Part shown: positions 1 to 9,162 of the stretch, piece by piece
Layout: each line of letters starts with the position of its first letter
Position numbering within the stretch: position 1 is the first letter of the stretch
Source: Spartobacteria bacterium
Lineage (GTDB): Bacteria; Verrucomicrobiota; Verrucomicrobiia; Chthoniobacterales; UBA10450
Assembly: GCA_003169975.1 (NCBI GenBank)
Contig: PNAA01000041.1
Coordinates: forward strand, 657-64,656
Length of the DNA: 64,000 bases
Direction: 5' to 3'
Program-made: the position numbers and the translations under genes
Notes under the pieces: model-generated
Seen by the model: only the letters and a program-made list of their open reading frames with translations
Told to the model about the DNA's origin: nothing
Databases searched by the model: none

Positions 1-56
1 GCGACTTTGTAAACGTTGCGCCGCTTCAGCTCGGCGAAAAAGTTATCGATTTTCAT
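1..56 (-). CDS. N-terminal fragment of a second cyclase/TolB/TPR-family protein
   Basis: Only the first 18 codons lie in the window. They begin with ATG at 56-54 and read MKIDNFFAELKRRNVYKV. The FFAELKRRNVYKV string is the usual opening of a family of proteins with an N-terminal winged-helix or membrane segment followed by TolB-like and TPR domains. The start overlaps the TGA of the upstream cyclase (ATGA arrangement), so the two are probably translationally coupled. The family assignment rests on this short string alone. Confidence 0.6.
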   Translation of the reverse strand, partial: MKIDNFFAELKRRNVYKV

Positions 57-2182
57 TTCTTCGACTCGGCTTTTGTCCTGTCAATTTTCTGGACCAGCGC
101 CTTGAAACGCGGCTCGTTGCGCACGCTGTCGTAAAGCTGATCGCCATCGATCCACCAGAAAATGGGATCGCGGTCTTCATAAGCTTTCTCCAGCCAATCC
201 AAAACTTTCTCCTTTTGGCCGAGCCCTAAATAAACTGACGCCCGGTTCGCGGGTGAGACGTACCGCTGCTTCGCTAACTGATCCAAATCGTGAAATATCT
301 GTTCTGCCTTAGCGCGATCACCGCTGGCAGCGTAAGCGTAGCCGAGCGAACTGATATACATTGGCAGGTCATCCAGCGTCGTAGCCTTTTGGAATTCCGC
401 TATTGCCTCAGCCTTATTCGCTTTCCAGATCAAGCACCAGCCCAACACCGAGTGGCCGAAAGCATTATTCGGATCCAATTCCAAAGTCTTGCGCATTTGC
501 GCGGTCGCATCCTCGTAACGGCGCGCCCAGTAAAGAAAAAAGCCGAGGTCCGTATTTAGAAAAGTGTTTAGCGGATCGAGTTCCAGCGCCTTCTTTTCTG
601 CCGCGATCGCTTCGTCGAACCGGCCCATTTCCGCGAAGGTCCAACCATATTGATCATAAGCCAGAGCCAGGTTGGGATTCAATTCCACGGCGCGGTCGAG
701 TTCCTTTTCGGAGGCGTGCGGACCCAGCACGCTGAAGAGAGCTGTCCCCATGGCTAGATGCGCTTCGGCGAGATTCGGATCGAGCGCCAGCGCCTTCTTC
801 GCCAGTTCCATTTCTTTGGCCCAGGCTTCCCGGCCCGCCATGATCTGCCCTCCAGCCCAGCCGTAGGTATCAGCCAGTCCGCAATAAGCTAAAGCGAAAC
901 TGGGATCTACTTGCAGCGCCTGTTCATAATAGTGGATCGCGTTGGTCCAGCCGGCGCGCGTGAACTTGGCGAAATGATAACGGCCCAGCAGGTAGAGACG
1001 ATGGGCTTCCGGGTTCTCGGTCGGCTTCTTTGCCAACGCGCGCGCTTCGTCGACACCCAGCTGCACCTGCAATGCCTGGACCACGCGTTTCGCCACGTCA
1101 CTTTGCACGGCGAGAATGTCCTTCATGTCCCCGTCGTAGGTTTCGGACCAGAGATGAAAACCGTCGGCCACGTTGATGAGTTGGGCCGTGATCCGCAGCT
1201 TGTCGCCGGCTTTGCGCACACTGCCTTCCAACACGGCATTCACGTGAAGTTGCTCGCCAACTTTGCGGAAGATGTCCTCCTCGTTTTTCCCTTTGAACGC
1301 AAAGGACGAACTGCGCCCGGGCACGCGCAGGCTTTTTACTTTCGTCAGCACGTTGAGCAGTTCCTCGGTCATCCCATCGCTTAAGTATTCGTCGTTCTTG
1401 TCCGCGCTCAGGTTCAAGAACGGCAGCACGGCGATCGATTTCTGATCGGCGGCGGGCGCGGCGCCAGAGGTCGAAACACTGGAGGAACTCACAACTTGCT
1501 TGCCTAATTGATGAGCGAACCACCAAGCGCCTCCGACGAGAACCAGAATAATCGCGCCGACCCAAACCAAACGTGAAGCCGGGAACGAGCGACCGCTCAT
1601 GCTCGTTTCTGCCGGTTCTGTCTTCGTCCGCTGCTCCCACGGCAGCACGATGCGAAACAAATCCATCGCCACGGAAATGTTCTTCAATTCGGTCGGCGCA
1701 AGTTTCTCCAAGCGCGCCTCGAGTGCGTTACGAATCTGCCGCTCAACATCCATCGAAACGCAAATCCCGCCCGCGCCCGCCAGCGGCTCGATGCGCGAGG
1801 CGATGTTCACTCCGTCGCCATACACATCGCCGCCGCGATGCACCACGTCTCCGATGTGAATGCCGATCTTCACTTCGATGCGTCGCTCGGCAGTTACGTC
1901 GTGATTGCGCTTGGCGAGCGTGCGCTGGATTTCGATCGCGCACTGGGCCGCTTCCAACGCGCTCTGGAATTCGATCAGAAAAGCGTCACCGATAGTTTTG
2001 ATCTCGGTGCCGTTGAAGCGAGGAAAGATTTCGCGGAGCAGCCGGCGGTGTTCCTCCAACAACTCCAGCGCAAGCTTGTCGTCGCGCTGCGACAACGCGC
2101 TGTAGCCCGCCATGTCTGTGAACATGATGGCGGCAAGCTTGCGTTGCCCCGTGTTTTCGGAAGGCACGAACGCATTAAACAA
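53..2182 (-). CDS. class III adenylate/guanylate cyclase with TolB-like and TPR domains
   Basis: This 709-residue protein has a class III nucleotide cyclase domain at about residues 14-185. FTDMAGY carries one metal-binding Asp, TIGDAFLIEF follows, and GDGVNIASR lies near residue 120. One membrane segment sits at about 205-225. A FlgO/TolB-like domain (KSIAVLPFLNLSADK onward) covers about 247-375, and TPR repeats fill 390-700. The cyclase would face the cytoplasm and the TPR part the periplasm. It likely makes cAMP or a related signal in response to an envelope cue; the ligand is unknown. The start is TTG at 2182, preceded by GGTGG. It ends in an ATGA overlap with a second gene of the same class. 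Confidence 0.85.
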   Translation of the reverse strand: MFNAFVPSENTGQRKLAAIMFTDMAGYSALSQRDDKLALELLEEHRRLLREIFPRFNGTEIKTIGDAFLIEFQSALEAAQCAIEIQRTLAKRNHDVTAERRIEVKIGIHIGDVVHRGGDVYGDGVNIASRIEPLAGAGGICVSMDVERQIRNALEARLEKLAPTELKNISVAMDLFRIVLPWEQRTKTEPAETSMSGRSFPASRLVWVGAIILVLVGGAWWFAHQLGKQVVSSSSVSTSGAAPAADQKSIAVLPFLNLSADKNDEYLSDGMTEELLNVLTKVKSLRVPGRSSSFAFKGKNEEDIFRKVGEQLHVNAVLEGSVRKAGDKLRITAQLINVADGFHLWSETYDGDMKDILAVQSDVAKRVVQALQVQLGVDEARALAKKPTENPEAHRLYLLGRYHFAKFTRAGWTNAIHYYEQALQVDPSFALAYCGLADTYGWAGGQIMAGREAWAKEMELAKKALALDPNLAEAHLAMGTALFSVLGPHASEKELDRAVELNPNLALAYDQYGWTFAEMGRFDEAIAAEKKALELDPLNTFLNTDLGFFLYWARRYEDATAQMRKTLELDPNNAFGHSVLGWCLIWKANKAEAIAEFQKATTLDDLPMYISSLGYAYAASGDRAKAEQIFHDLDQLAKQRYVSPANRASVYLGLGQKEKVLDWLEKAYEDRDPIFWWIDGDQLYDSVRNEPRFKALVQKIDRTKAESKK

Positions 2183-2483
2183 GAAACCACCGGGAATGAA
2201 ACGGCGAATCCTCCAAACGCTTTGTCCGCTTTCGCCAATCCTGCCTTAGCTGCCCGATTTTTCTTGGGCAGCGCGGTTTCGCCAAAGCGTTTGAAAATCG
2301 ATATGATGTGGAACACGATCCGCAACCATCCCGAACTTCAACAACTGCTCGCCGACCCAAGAAACAAATCGGGCCTAACAAGTAATACGAAATGAATTCG
2401 CGAAAGTTTCTCGCAGAGCCTGAAGCGCCTTGAAAATCCGCACGGCCCGATCAAGTTCATAAACCGAGAAGATCGACATCGTC
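2183..2483. other. intergenic region between divergent genes
   Basis: About 300 bases separate the cyclase gene (minus) from the MmgE/PrpD gene (plus), so promoters for both must lie here. I saw no convincing -35/-10 pair, structured RNA or repeat. One near match to the window-wide 9-mer (GCCTAACA) is present near 2374. Confidence 0.4.
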
Positions 2484-3917
2484 ATGGCAGATCAACCAAC
2501 TGAATCAAAGCGTTTGCTGTCGCACACAATCGCCGAGTGGGCTTGCTCTCTAAAATATGAGCATCTTTCTCCAGCGGCGATCCAGGCCGCTAAATTGTTT
2601 TGGTTCGATTCCATCGGCTGCGCGCTCGGCGGCAGTCAGCAGGATGACGCGAAAATTTTATTGAAACATTACCGCGCCATGGGCGGCGGGACCGGCAGCG
2701 CGTCCGCGTTCGTCTCCGGCTTCAAGACTAATCCGGTCGATGCCGCATTCCTGAATGGCCACATGATCCGGGCGATGGATTACAACGACATTTATTGGAA
2801 AGCCGATCCGTGTCACCCGAGTGATCTCATCGCTGCGCCGCTGGCACTCTGTGAAAGCGAAGGCCTGAGCGGGAAGGATCTGATTCTGGCCACCATCATC
2901 GCCTACGAAATTGAAATGCGTCTCTGCGAAGTCGGCCGGCCGGGCGTGCGCGAATACGGCTGGCATCACGCCACCTTGAGCGCGTTCGCGGCGCCAATCG
3001 CGGCGGGGCGCGTCCTGAATCTCACGCCGGCACAGATGGTCTCTGCCATGGGCATCAGCGCCGCGCGCACTTTTTGTCCGGGTGCGGTGACGGCGGGCAA
3101 GCTGACCAACATGAAAAACACGGTCGATCCGTGGGCCGGGCGGATGGGCGCAGAGAGCGCACTCCTCGCGCGCGGCGGATTTTCCGGTCCGGAGCACATC
3201 ATCGATGGCAAAGAAGGCTTGTTCGCCGTTTTCCATCACGTGCAATACAAGGGCGAGCCGGCCACCTTCGACGGCGAAGCGCTGGTGGCGGATCTTCCGA
3301 ACTCCCCGAAGTCGCATTATCGCATCCTCGATTGCGGGATGAAGAGTTTCCCGATCGAGGCGCTGAGCCACGCGCCGCTCACGGCCATGATGAAGACGGT
3401 GAAGGAACACCAGATCAAGGCCGACGACGTGAAGGAAATCAAAGTCGAGGTGATCGCGCGCGCCGCCGACATCCTGGGCGATCCGCACAAGTATCGCCCC
3501 GATTCGAAAGAGACGGCCGACCATTCGCTGCCCTATTGCATGGCCGCGGGCCTGGTCGACGGCATGGTCACCCCGCTGCAATTCAAGGAAGAGCGGGTGC
3601 TGGACAAGGCGCTCATTCCGATCATGGACAAGGTGAAAGTCGTGCCTAACGAAGAGTTCGAAGCGCTCTTTCCCAAGTTCCAGCCGAGCCGGGTGACCAT
3701 CACGACCAACGACGGCAAATCACATTCCACCCGCGTCGATGTCCCGAAAGGCGATCCGCGCGATCCGATGACCGAGGAGGAGATCGCGGTGAAATTCACC
3801 GCGCTGGGCGGCGACGTGATCGGCAAGGAGCAATGCCAGAAGCTACAGCGCGTGATCATGAGCATGGAAACCGCCAAGGAGTTGGGCGGACTCTTTGCTC
3901 TAACCACGGCGCGTTAG
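2484..3917 (+). CDS. MmgE/PrpD family protein (2-methylcitrate dehydratase-like)
   Basis: The 477-residue product matches the MmgE/PrpD fold over its length: an N-terminal all-alpha domain with FDSIGCALGG and NGHMIRAMDYND, then the C-terminal lid domain. Known members include 2-methylcitrate dehydratase (methylcitrate cycle) and cis-aconitate decarboxylase. No prpB or prpC lies nearby, so the substrate is open. It is the only plus-strand gene beside the minus-strand lysine and acyl-CoA catabolism genes. Its TAG stop (3915-3917) lies inside a copy of CGTTAGGC. Confidence 0.85.
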   Translation: MADQPTESKRLLSHTIAEWACSLKYEHLSPAAIQAAKLFWFDSIGCALGGSQQDDAKILLKHYRAMGGGTGSASAFVSGFKTNPVDAAFLNGHMIRAMDYNDIYWKADPCHPSDLIAAPLALCESEGLSGKDLILATIIAYEIEMRLCEVGRPGVREYGWHHATLSAFAAPIAAGRVLNLTPAQMVSAMGISAARTFCPGAVTAGKLTNMKNTVDPWAGRMGAESALLARGGFSGPEHIIDGKEGLFAVFHHVQYKGEPATFDGEALVADLPNSPKSHYRILDCGMKSFPIEALSHAPLTAMMKTVKEHQIKADDVKEIKVEVIARAADILGDPHKYRPDSKETADHSLPYCMAAGLVDGMVTPLQFKEERVLDKALIPIMDKVKVVPNEEFEALFPKFQPSRVTITTNDGKSHSTRVDVPKGDPRDPMTEEEIAVKFTALGGDVIGKEQCQKLQRVIMSMETAKELGGLFALTTAR

Positions 3918-3968
3918 GCGGAGCACGCCGGAGAGCGCGTTGGGAGGAACGCGAGATGTCGCCACGCC

Positions 3969-4063
3969 CGTCATCCCGAGCGCAGCCGAGGGATCCCGTC
4001 GCGCAAGCTTTGCGGTAACTCCACGGGATCCTTCGACTCCGCTGCGCTTCGCTCAGGATGACG
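3969..4063. repeat. long palindromic repeat, TCATCC family, copy 1
   Basis: An imperfect inverted repeat of about 95 bases with ends CGTCATCCCGAGCG and CGCTCAGGATGACG. Each arm contains a GGATCC core (GAGGGATCCCG / CGGGATCCTTCGA). A second copy of the family lies at 7137-7228. It fills the gap between the convergent PrpD and aldehyde dehydrogenase genes and could form a long hairpin. Confidence 0.8.
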
Positions 4064-4070
4064 ACGGCCG

Positions 4071-5618
4071 TTAGGCCGTCGCGCTGCCGGCGTCGTCCGT
4101 GCCGAACCGGATCCCCTGCGCCAGCGGCAGCTCGGTCGAGTAGTTAATCGTGTTCGTCTCCCGCCGCATGTAGCTCTTCCACGAATCGCTCCCGCTCTCG
4201 CGTCCGCCGCCGGTCTCTTTCTCGCCGCCAAAGGCCCCGCCAATTTCCGCCCCGCTCGTGCCGGTGTTGACGTTGGCAATGCCGCAATCGCTCCCCGCGG
4301 GACTGAGAAACTTTTCGGCTTCCCGGACGTCGTTGGTGAAAATGGCGGAGGTCAGACCCTGCGGCACCCCATTGTTGATCGCGATCGCTTCATCGAAATC
4401 GCGGTAGGTGAGCAGATAAAGCAGCGGCCCAAAGGTTTCATCGTGCACGATCTTGAAATCGGGTTTCGCATTGGCCAGGCACGGCGTCATGTAACAGCCG
4501 CCGAAATATTTATCCCCATCGAGTCGCTCGCCACCGTAGAGAACCTCGCCGCCCTCGTCCTTCAATCGTTGGATGGAGTGCAGCACCGTGTCGACCGCCT
4601 GGCGATCAATCAACGGACCCATCAACGTGTTTTCATCGAGCGGATGACCGATTGGGACCGACTTATAGGCAGCCAAAAGTTTTGCGCGCACCTTGTCGGC
4701 GATCGACTCATGCATGATGACGCGCCGGGTGGAAGTGCAACGCTGCCCCGCCGTGCCGACGGCGCCGAAGAAGATCGATTGCGTCGCCATTTCGAGATCG
4801 GCGCTCGGGCAAACGATGAGCGCGTTGTTGCCGCCCAGCTCCATGATGGTTCGGCCGAGACGGCCATGGACCGTCTTGGCGACGTCGATCCCCATGCGGA
4901 CCGAGCCGGTTGCCGAGACGAGGGGAATCCGTCGATCCTCGGCCAGCTTTTGGCCAACCGTCACGCGGTCCCCAATTAAGAGTGAAAAAATCGCCGAATC
5001 GGCGCCGGTCGCGCGGCAAACACGCTCCGCGATTTTGATCACGGCGATGGCGCTCAACGGCGTTTTCTCCGACGGCTTCCAAATGGTGGCGTCGCCGCAA
5101 ACCGCGGCCAGGGCCGCGTTCCACGACCAGACGGCCACCGGAAAATTGAAGGCGGAGATCACGCCGACAATGCCCAGCGGATGCCATTGTTCCATCAGTC
5201 GATGATTGGGTCGCTCGGATTGGATCGTCAGGCCGTAAAGCATGCGCGATTGGCCCACGGCGAAATCGCAGATGTCGATCATCTCCTGCACTTCGCCTTT
5301 GCCTTCGGCGAGAATCTTGCCCGACTCGAGCGAGACGAGTTTGCCCAGATCGTCCTTCTGCTCGCGCAGGGCGTTGCCGAGCTGGCGGACGGTTTCGCCG
5401 CGGACCGGCCCGGGGGTGGTGCGCCATTTGGTGAACGCTTCCTGCGCGCGGCTCATCACCTTGTCGTAATCGGCCGGCGAGGCGGTGCGAAATTTGCCTA
5501 ACGATTTGCCGTCGACCGGCGAAATCTTTTCATGAACCGCGCCGCCGCCGTGCCATTCGCCGGAAAAAGCGCCGTAATTTTCCTGGTCGAGGCCGAGATT
5601 CTTAAAGACCGAGTGCAT
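4071..5618 (-). CDS. amaB: ALDH7-type aldehyde dehydrogenase (aminoadipate semialdehyde dehydrogenase)
   Basis: This 515-residue NAD-dependent aldehyde dehydrogenase resembles ALDH7A1/AmaB. It shows SAFNFPVAVW (catalytic Asn), MELGGNN (general-base Glu) and GQRCTSTRR (nucleophilic Cys). It is expected to oxidise L-2-aminoadipate 6-semialdehyde to aminoadipate. The adjacent co-oriented lysine 6-aminotransferase makes exactly that semialdehyde, which supports the assignment. The start is ATG at 5618. The stop TAA (4071-4073) lies inside a CGTTAGGC copy, and another copy codes for SLG near the N-terminus. Confidence 0.87.
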   Translation of the reverse strand: MHSVFKNLGLDQENYGAFSGEWHGGGAVHEKISPVDGKSLGKFRTASPADYDKVMSRAQEAFTKWRTTPGPVRGETVRQLGNALREQKDDLGKLVSLESGKILAEGKGEVQEMIDICDFAVGQSRMLYGLTIQSERPNHRLMEQWHPLGIVGVISAFNFPVAVWSWNAALAAVCGDATIWKPSEKTPLSAIAVIKIAERVCRATGADSAIFSLLIGDRVTVGQKLAEDRRIPLVSATGSVRMGIDVAKTVHGRLGRTIMELGGNNALIVCPSADLEMATQSIFFGAVGTAGQRCTSTRRVIMHESIADKVRAKLLAAYKSVPIGHPLDENTLMGPLIDRQAVDTVLHSIQRLKDEGGEVLYGGERLDGDKYFGGCYMTPCLANAKPDFKIVHDETFGPLLYLLTYRDFDEAIAINNGVPQGLTSAIFTNDVREAEKFLSPAGSDCGIANVNTGTSGAEIGGAFGGEKETGGGRESGSDSWKSYMRRETNTINYSTELPLAQGIRFGTDDAGSATA

Positions 5619-5628
5619 GTTCGTTAGG

Positions 5629-5688
5629 CTAGCTCAAGCTTCCAGCTTGCATCGATTTCTAAACTCGCAAGCTGGAAGCTTGCGCTAC
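5629..5688. repeat. GTAG-type palindromic element (REPIN-like)
   Basis: A 60-base inverted repeat: CTAGCTCAAGCTTCCAGCTT on the left, complement of GTAGCGCAAGCTTCCAGCTT on the right. It separates lat from amaB. Read on the minus strand, its GTAG end supplies the TAG stop codon of lat (5687-5685). Confidence 0.75.
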
Positions 5689-7079
5689 TTTTGCATCCGC
5701 TGACACTGCTGGCGCAGAATAGCCATCGCTTCGTCCGCGACTTCTGGCGTGAGATCAAGCGCCGGGCGGAAACGAATCGCGCGCTCGCCGGACTTCAACA
5801 CCAGCAGCCCAGCTTTGTACAACGACTTCCACAAAGTGTCCCGCGTCGCTGGATCCGGCAGATTGAAGGCGATGAACAACCCGCGCCCGCGAACGGCGCT
5901 CATCATTGAGCATTCCGCAGCGATCTCGTGCAAAGACTTGACGATCCGGGCGCCGACTTTCGCGGCATTCGCCACCAGGTTTTCCTCTTCGACAATTTGG
6001 AGAAAATGCTTCGAGCGCACCATATCAGTGAAATTTCCGCCCCAGGTTGAGTTTAGCCGGCTCGGCAACCGGAAAGCATTGTCCTTGACCTCATCGAGCC
6101 GCGGGCCGGCGATCACGCCACAGACCTGCACCTTCTTGCCGAAAGCGACGAGGTCCGGCTTCACATCGAAATGTTCGCAGCACCAGTTGCGGCCGGTGGT
6201 GCCCATGCCGCATTGCACTTCATCGAAAATCAGGAGCATGTCGTGGGCATCACAAATCTCGCGCAACTTCTGCAGCCATTCCCCGCGAAAATGATTGTCG
6301 CCGCCCTCGCCCTGGATCGGCTCGATGATGATCGCGGCGATATCAACGCCACGCTCGGAGACAAACTTCATGATCTCCTGCTCGGATTTCTTTTCGAGCT
6401 CGATCACGTCCTTCTCGCGTTCCGCTTCTGGCAGCGAGAAGTCAATTGATGGCGTCGAAACGCGCGGCCAGTTGAACTTGGCGAACAGGTCCGTCTTCCT
6501 CGGGTCCGTGTTCGTTAGGCTCATGGTATAGCCACTCCGTCCGTGAAAGGCGTGACGAAAATGCAGGATCTCCGTCCCGCGCTCGCCCAGGCCAGCCGCC
6601 ATGTTCTTGCGCACCTTCCAATCCATCGCCGCTTTCAGGCAGTTTTCGATCGCAAGAGCGCCGCCTTCAATAAACAAGTACCGGCTCAGCGGCGGCAGCG
6701 GAGCGACGCGGGTGAAGGTTTCGACGAAATCCGCATAAGCTTCCGAGTAGACATCCGAGTTTGCGATCTTCGTCGTCGCCGCGCGCAGCAACTCCTGCTT
6801 CACCTCGGGCTTGTCAAAGTGGGGATGCTGGAACCCGACCGGCACCGAGCCAAAGAACCCGTAAAAATCGATCAGGCGGTGAAGCGTGACCGCGTCGAAA
6901 ATATAAGAGCCTCGGCTTAGCTCGAGATCGAAGACGATCCCGAAGCCATCGAGCAAAACATGCTTGGCGATCTGGTCAAGGACGCGGGACTTCGGCTTGG
7001 CTTTGGATTTTTTGCTCGCACTGATGCGGTTGCCGGAAGGAGTCCGAGCCGCTTCGGTGAGCATGGATGGCATACTCAT
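5685..7079 (-). CDS. lat: L-lysine 6-aminotransferase
   Basis: A class III PLP-dependent aminotransferase of 464 residues. FIEGGALAIENCLKAAMDWK, HFRHAFHGRSGYT and IFDEVQCGMGTTGR are characteristic of L-lysine epsilon-aminotransferase, and AFGKKVQVCG holds the likely Schiff-base lysine. The reaction is lysine + 2-oxoglutarate to aminoadipate semialdehyde + glutamate. Together with the downstream ALDH7 gene it forms the first two steps of the aminoadipate route of lysine degradation. The start is ATG at 7079 (MSMPSM); later in-frame ATGs are possible. Confidence 0.88.
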   Translation of the reverse strand: MSMPSMLTEAARTPSGNRISASKKSKAKPKSRVLDQIAKHVLLDGFGIVFDLELSRGSYIFDAVTLHRLIDFYGFFGSVPVGFQHPHFDKPEVKQELLRAATTKIANSDVYSEAYADFVETFTRVAPLPPLSRYLFIEGGALAIENCLKAAMDWKVRKNMAAGLGERGTEILHFRHAFHGRSGYTMSLTNTDPRKTDLFAKFNWPRVSTPSIDFSLPEAEREKDVIELEKKSEQEIMKFVSERGVDIAAIIIEPIQGEGGDNHFRGEWLQKLREICDAHDMLLIFDEVQCGMGTTGRNWCCEHFDVKPDLVAFGKKVQVCGVIAGPRLDEVKDNAFRLPSRLNSTWGGNFTDMVRSKHFLQIVEEENLVANAAKVGARIVKSLHEIAAECSMMSAVRGRGLFIAFNLPDPATRDTLWKSLYKAGLLVLKSGERAIRFRPALDLTPEVADEAMAILRQQCQRMQK

Positions 7080-7136
7080 CCGCTGAAGGTAGTCGGCGCG
7101 AGCAGGCTGGTCAACCGAAGCGCTCGCCCAGCTGGG

Positions 7137-7228
7137 TCATCCTGAGCGGAGCGGAGCGCAGTCGAAGGATCCCGTAGTCTTACCTTAAAGGTTTCGCAGC
7201 GGGATCCCTCGACTTCGCTCGGGATGAC
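7137..7228. repeat. long palindromic repeat, TCATCC family, copy 2
   Basis: Same family as 3969-4063. It starts GTCATCCTGAGCGGAGCG, carries GAAGGATCCCG and GCGGGATCCCTCGACTTCG in its two arms and ends GGGATGAC. It lies just upstream of lat and just past the acyl-CoA dehydrogenase stop, so the two copies bracket amaB-lat. Confidence 0.8.
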
Positions 7229-7230
7229 GA

Positions 7231-9162
7231 TCAGACAATGCCTTTGCGCAGGTCGGCGTGTTTCCCGGCGAGCAACTCCTGGGTCAGGTCGTAGCCGGCG
7301 CGATCCGCGTTGAGCGAGACTCCGGCGAACTGGGTGTCGATCCGCATTCTCGCCGAACGACAGAAATAAGTCGCGACCGACAAAATCTCAGCCACCGGCT
7401 CGCCGCTCTCGATCTTGTGCTGCGCGAAGGCGCAGCTCGCGCTCATCGCGAAAAGTTCCGTGGCGATGCCGACGAAGCGCGCGAGAAGCAACTGTTCGCG
7501 ATCGAGCTTGGGGCCGAAGCGCGTCATCGCGTGGAACAAACCGCGGGCCAGCCGTTTGCTCGCGCCGGCGGCGTAACGCACGTGCGGGCGCAAGTCGGCG
7601 TGCAACTTCTCGAGGTCGCCCGCGCTCGCGCCCATCCACTGTTTCGGATACCAGCTGGCGTAGAATTTCCCTGATTTGAAAACCGCCCTGGCCCGCTCCG
7701 AAGTCGGCAATTGGGTGTTGAAGATCGCGCCGCCGACCTTGAGATGCGGATCAAGCGCTTCGCGCGCGATGAAGAGGCGCATGATTTCGCTCGATCCCTC
7801 GAAGATCATGTTGATGCGGCAATCACGCAGGAAACGCTCCACCGGGATACCCTCTTCGCCGCGGCCTTCGAGCGATTGCGCGGTCTCGTAACCGCGACCG
7901 CCGCGCACCTGCATCGCTTCGTCGGCGATCCGCCAGGTCGCTTCCGTCGCCCACATTTTGCACATCGCGGTCTCGATCCGCAGGTCGCCCGCTTTGCCAT
8001 CGACCAGCGCGCTCGTCAGGAACGTCATCGCTTCCATCGCGAAAACATTCCCCGCCATCTCCGCGATCTTGCCCGCGATCGCATAGTGCTGGCCGATCGG
8101 CACGCCCCATTGCACGCGCTCGCCTGCCCACTTGCGGCAGATTTCGAGCAGGCGTTTGGATAAACCAACACAGGCCGCCGGGATCGTTAGGCGACCGGTG
8201 TTCAAGGTCGTGAGCGCGACCTTCAAACCCTGCCCTTCTTTCGCGATCATGTTTTCGCGCGGAACGCGAACGTTGGTGAATTTAACGATCCCGTTGTAGA
8301 GCGCGCGCAGCCCCATGAAGTGACAGCGGTAGGTAATCTCGAGACCCGGCGAATCGACCTCGACGATGAAGGCCGTGATCTGTTTGCGTTCCCTTCCCTT
8401 AACCATCTTCGGCGGCGTCTTCGCCATGACGACGAGCACGCCCGCTTTGATCAAGTTAGTGCACCAGAGTTTTTCGCCGTTCAGGATGAAGGCGGAGCCG
8501 TCCTCGGTCGCATCCGCGCGCAGGCTCATGTTCGCGGGATCGGAACCGGCATCCGTCTCGGTGAGGGCGAAAGCCGAAATTTCCTTCCGCGCAACCCGCG
8601 GCAGATACTTCGTTTTCTGCTCTTCCGTGCCGAAAATGAGGAGCGGCTGCGGGACACCGATCGACTGATGCGCCGAGACGAGCGCGGTGAGATTCGCGTC
8701 CCAACTGCCCAGCAACATCGCGGCCCGCCCGTAGTTCACCTGAGATAATCCGAGCCCGCCGTAACGGGTCGGGATTTTAATGCCAAACGCGCCCATCGAG
8801 AAGAGCTCGTCGATGTTCTTCTGCGGAATTTCGCCGGTCCGATCGATCTCGTCGGCGTCCACGTTCGCTTCCAGATATTCGCGCAGCTGTTTCAAGAAGG
8901 GATCGCCTTTCGCGCGGTCCTCCGCGCTTTGCGCCGGATAAGGAAAAATGCGGTCGAAATCGTAGCGGCCGATGAACAGGTTGCTCGCGAAGCTGCCCCT
9001 TTCATCGAGCGGATCGCGCGAACTTTCAGCGAGGTCGAGCGCGGCCGCCTTGCCGGCCGACATTTTGGAGGTGTCGATGACCGACTGCGCGGCCGGTTTT
9101 GCCGGCTGGGCGCTGGATTCTCCGGCGCCCTGCTTTTCGGGTGTTTCAAGCGGCGACTTCAT
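7231..9162 (-). CDS. acyl-CoA dehydrogenase (VLCAD/ACAD9-like long form)
   Basis: This 643-residue protein is longer than the usual 380-residue acyl-CoA dehydrogenases. It matches the VLCAD/ACAD9 layout: a proline/alanine-rich leader, the core from about residue 60 to 480, and a helical C-terminal extension. ALTETDAGSDPANM contacts FAD/substrate, and the catalytic Glu sits in MIFEGSSEIMRLF. It introduces the first double bond of fatty acid beta-oxidation. I chose ATG at 9162 (MKSPLETPEK); this overlaps the end of the upstream FadB/FadJ-type gene by 17 bases, indicating one operon. A CGTTAGGC copy lies at 8185. Confidence 0.87.
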   Translation of the reverse strand: MKSPLETPEKQGAGESSAQPAKPAAQSVIDTSKMSAGKAAALDLAESSRDPLDERGSFASNLFIGRYDFDRIFPYPAQSAEDRAKGDPFLKQLREYLEANVDADEIDRTGEIPQKNIDELFSMGAFGIKIPTRYGGLGLSQVNYGRAAMLLGSWDANLTALVSAHQSIGVPQPLLIFGTEEQKTKYLPRVARKEISAFALTETDAGSDPANMSLRADATEDGSAFILNGEKLWCTNLIKAGVLVVMAKTPPKMVKGRERKQITAFIVEVDSPGLEITYRCHFMGLRALYNGIVKFTNVRVPRENMIAKEGQGLKVALTTLNTGRLTIPAACVGLSKRLLEICRKWAGERVQWGVPIGQHYAIAGKIAEMAGNVFAMEAMTFLTSALVDGKAGDLRIETAMCKMWATEATWRIADEAMQVRGGRGYETAQSLEGRGEEGIPVERFLRDCRINMIFEGSSEIMRLFIAREALDPHLKVGGAIFNTQLPTSERARAVFKSGKFYASWYPKQWMGASAGDLEKLHADLRPHVRYAAGASKRLARGLFHAMTRFGPKLDREQLLLARFVGIATELFAMSASCAFAQHKIESGEPVAEILSVATYFCRSARMRIDTQFAGVSLNADRAGYDLTQELLAGKHADLRKGIV

